Below are positions 63,133 to 64,000 of a DNA stretch of 64,000 bases, one piece after another. Made by a program: the position numbers and the translations under genes. Origin of the DNA: Acidisoma sp. PAMC 29798 (lineage in GTDB: Bacteria; Pseudomonadota; Alphaproteobacteria; Acetobacterales; Acetobacteraceae); assembly GCF_030252425.1 (NCBI RefSeq), contig NZ_CP126994.1, forward strand, positions 4,087,001-4,151,000. The letters are read 5' to 3'. The first letter of the stretch is position 1. Every line of letters starts with the position of its first letter. The notes below the pieces were generated by a model. That model had not been told where the DNA came from. It worked only from the letters and a program-made list of their open reading frames with translations, and searched no databases.

Positions 63133-64000
63133 TGCCCGTTGATCAGTTGCTGCAACAGGTTGATCGGCTTCTGCAAGACGCCGCCGGGGCCGCCATCCTC
63201 GGGCGCCGGGCCAGGCTGACCGTTGCGCGCCAAAGCCAGCGCCGGGCCACAGGCGTTGGACGCGGGCGTGGCCTTGCGCTTATTGCCGAGCAGAGATTGC
63301 AGGAAGCCGTTCAGCCCATTGGTATGAGATTGGTCGTCGATCGTGACGCTGCCCGAGCTGGCCAGATGCGGCGCCGCGAAGGTGCCGTTCACGGTGACGG
63401 GCACGCTGACATCCGTCTGGCCCAGCCGCAGCTCCGGCTTCAGGGCAAGAGCCAGACCCTCGGTGCCGAAGTTCACAACGCCCGTGCCTTGCATCAGCAG
63501 GTTGCTGGTATCGAGCACCAGCGCACCCACGGTCGCGAGGCCGTTGATGGCATCCAGGCGCAGGGCGAAGCAGCGCACGGCCACATTGCCCGCCGCCGTC
63601 AGCAGCTCCGGCGGCAGCACGCGCGCGGCCCGCAAGGCGGGACCCGCGAGACCCGCGAGCGCGCGACCATCGACCACGCCATTGACGGTCGAAATGCCGA
63701 TCGGCCCGCTGAGCGTCGCGGCCATCGCGCGGGTGGTGCCACCCGTGGCGGTGAGATTGGCGAAGCCGGAGGCGAGGCCGCTCGCCGCCTGGGGCCCACC
63801 GAGTGCGGCCAGAAGTGGGGCGATCGCGATGGCCTGAGCCTGACCGGACAGCGCGAGGCGCGGCACCGGGCCATGCGCATCCAGCGTTCCGGCGAGCGCC
63901 ACCGCGCCACCGGGGATGACGACGGAGGAGGGCGCGAGAGACAGCACGCCATCGGCTAGGGTCGCTTGCGCGACCAAAGCCCGATACTCGGCGCCGCCGT
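63129..64000 (-). CDS. AsmA-like protein, C-terminal part (runs off the window)
   Basis: The frame stays open to the right edge of the window, so only the C-terminal 290 residues are seen. It has beta-rich repeats of the AsmA family (VALAGTLDAHGPVPRLALSGQ, FANLTATGGTTRAMAATLSG, VVNFGTEGLALALKPELRLG and VPVTVNGTFAAPH). AsmA-like proteins are envelope proteins now thought to carry phospholipids between membranes. The start and any N-terminal membrane helix lie outside. It overlaps the ATP12 gene by four bases. Confidence 0.85.
   Translation of the reverse strand, partial: GGAEYRALVAQATLADGVLSLAPSSVVIPGGAVALAGTLDAHGPVPRLALSGQAQAIAIAPLLAALGGPQAASGLASGFANLTATGGTTRAMAATLSGPIGISTVNGVVDGRALAGLAGPALRAARVLPPELLTAAGNVAVRCFALRLDAINGLATVGALVLDTSNLLMQGTGVVNFGTEGLALALKPELRLGQTDVSVPVTVNGTFAAPHLASSGSVTIDDQSHTNGLNGFLQSLLGNKRKATPASNACGPALALARNGQPGPAPEDGGPGGVLQKPINLLQQLINGQ

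Overview
The window is chromosomal DNA from a high-GC alphaproteobacterium, most likely an Acetobacteraceae-type member of the Rhodospirillales. Signs of this are the Hint_2/beta-repeat proteins typical of that group, the short-form hisG next to hisD, an alphaproteobacterial HprK-RapZ-EIIA(Man)-HPr-EI cluster, ATP12, DUF4167, a HIG1 protein and an HpnN-like hopanoid transporter. Genes are densely packed and many overlap by 1-26 bases. I found no prophage, insertion sequence, CRISPR array, tRNA or rRNA.

Layout. (a) 1-5304: a decayed Hint-protein remnant, a small secreted two-cysteine protein, hisG-hisD, and an intact 650-residue beta-repeat/Hint protein. (b) 5363-12536: lysC, a nitronate monooxygenase and ptsP (nitrogen-type Enzyme I) on the minus strand, divergent from ubiG; then dhaK-dhaL. 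(c) 12612-20503: a complete K+-uptake operon on the minus strand in the order microprotein-kdpF-kdpA-kdpB-kdpC-kdpD-kdpE. (d) 20725-27182: [2Fe-2S] ferredoxin-mnmE-mnmG-rsmG-parA-parB-DUF1178, the usual origin-proximal segregation/tRNA-modification cluster, with a perfect parS inside the mnmG/rsmG overlap. (e) 27226-36812: thioredoxin-like DUF255, ogt, quinone oxidoreductase, grxC, comF, an HpnN-like RND transporter, a HIG1 protein, 3-hydroxybutyryl-CoA dehydrogenase and an MJ0042 zinc-ribbon protein. (f) 37039-40205: ftsE-ftsX-ydcF-plsC, an overlapping envelope operon. (g) 40350-44261: hprK-rapZ-EIIA(Man)-HPr-EI, a PTS phosphorelay with no sugar permease. (h) 44512-55658: rplK-rplA-rplJ-rplL-rpoB-rpoC with an L10 leader. 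(i) 55862-62055: rodZ-ispG-hisS-prfA-prmC-DUF4167. (j) 62144-64000: acyP, ATP12 and the C-terminal end of an AsmA-like protein on the minus strand.

Most of this is housekeeping DNA. The two Enzyme I paralogues (ptsP, ptsI), HprK and HPr point to PTS used for regulation rather than sugar import. Non-coding structure is notable: five loci carry eight 26-base REP-like palindromes whose arms change in compensating fashion, two loci carry a different palindromic repeat, the L10 leader can form two mutually exclusive pairings, and perfect hairpins lie between rplL/rpoB and between rpoB/rpoC. I found no convincing wholly new multi-gene system. The best leads are the unannotated 27-residue membrane peptide before kdpF, the REP family, the Hint protein with its decayed paralogue, and the PTS/RapZ cluster.
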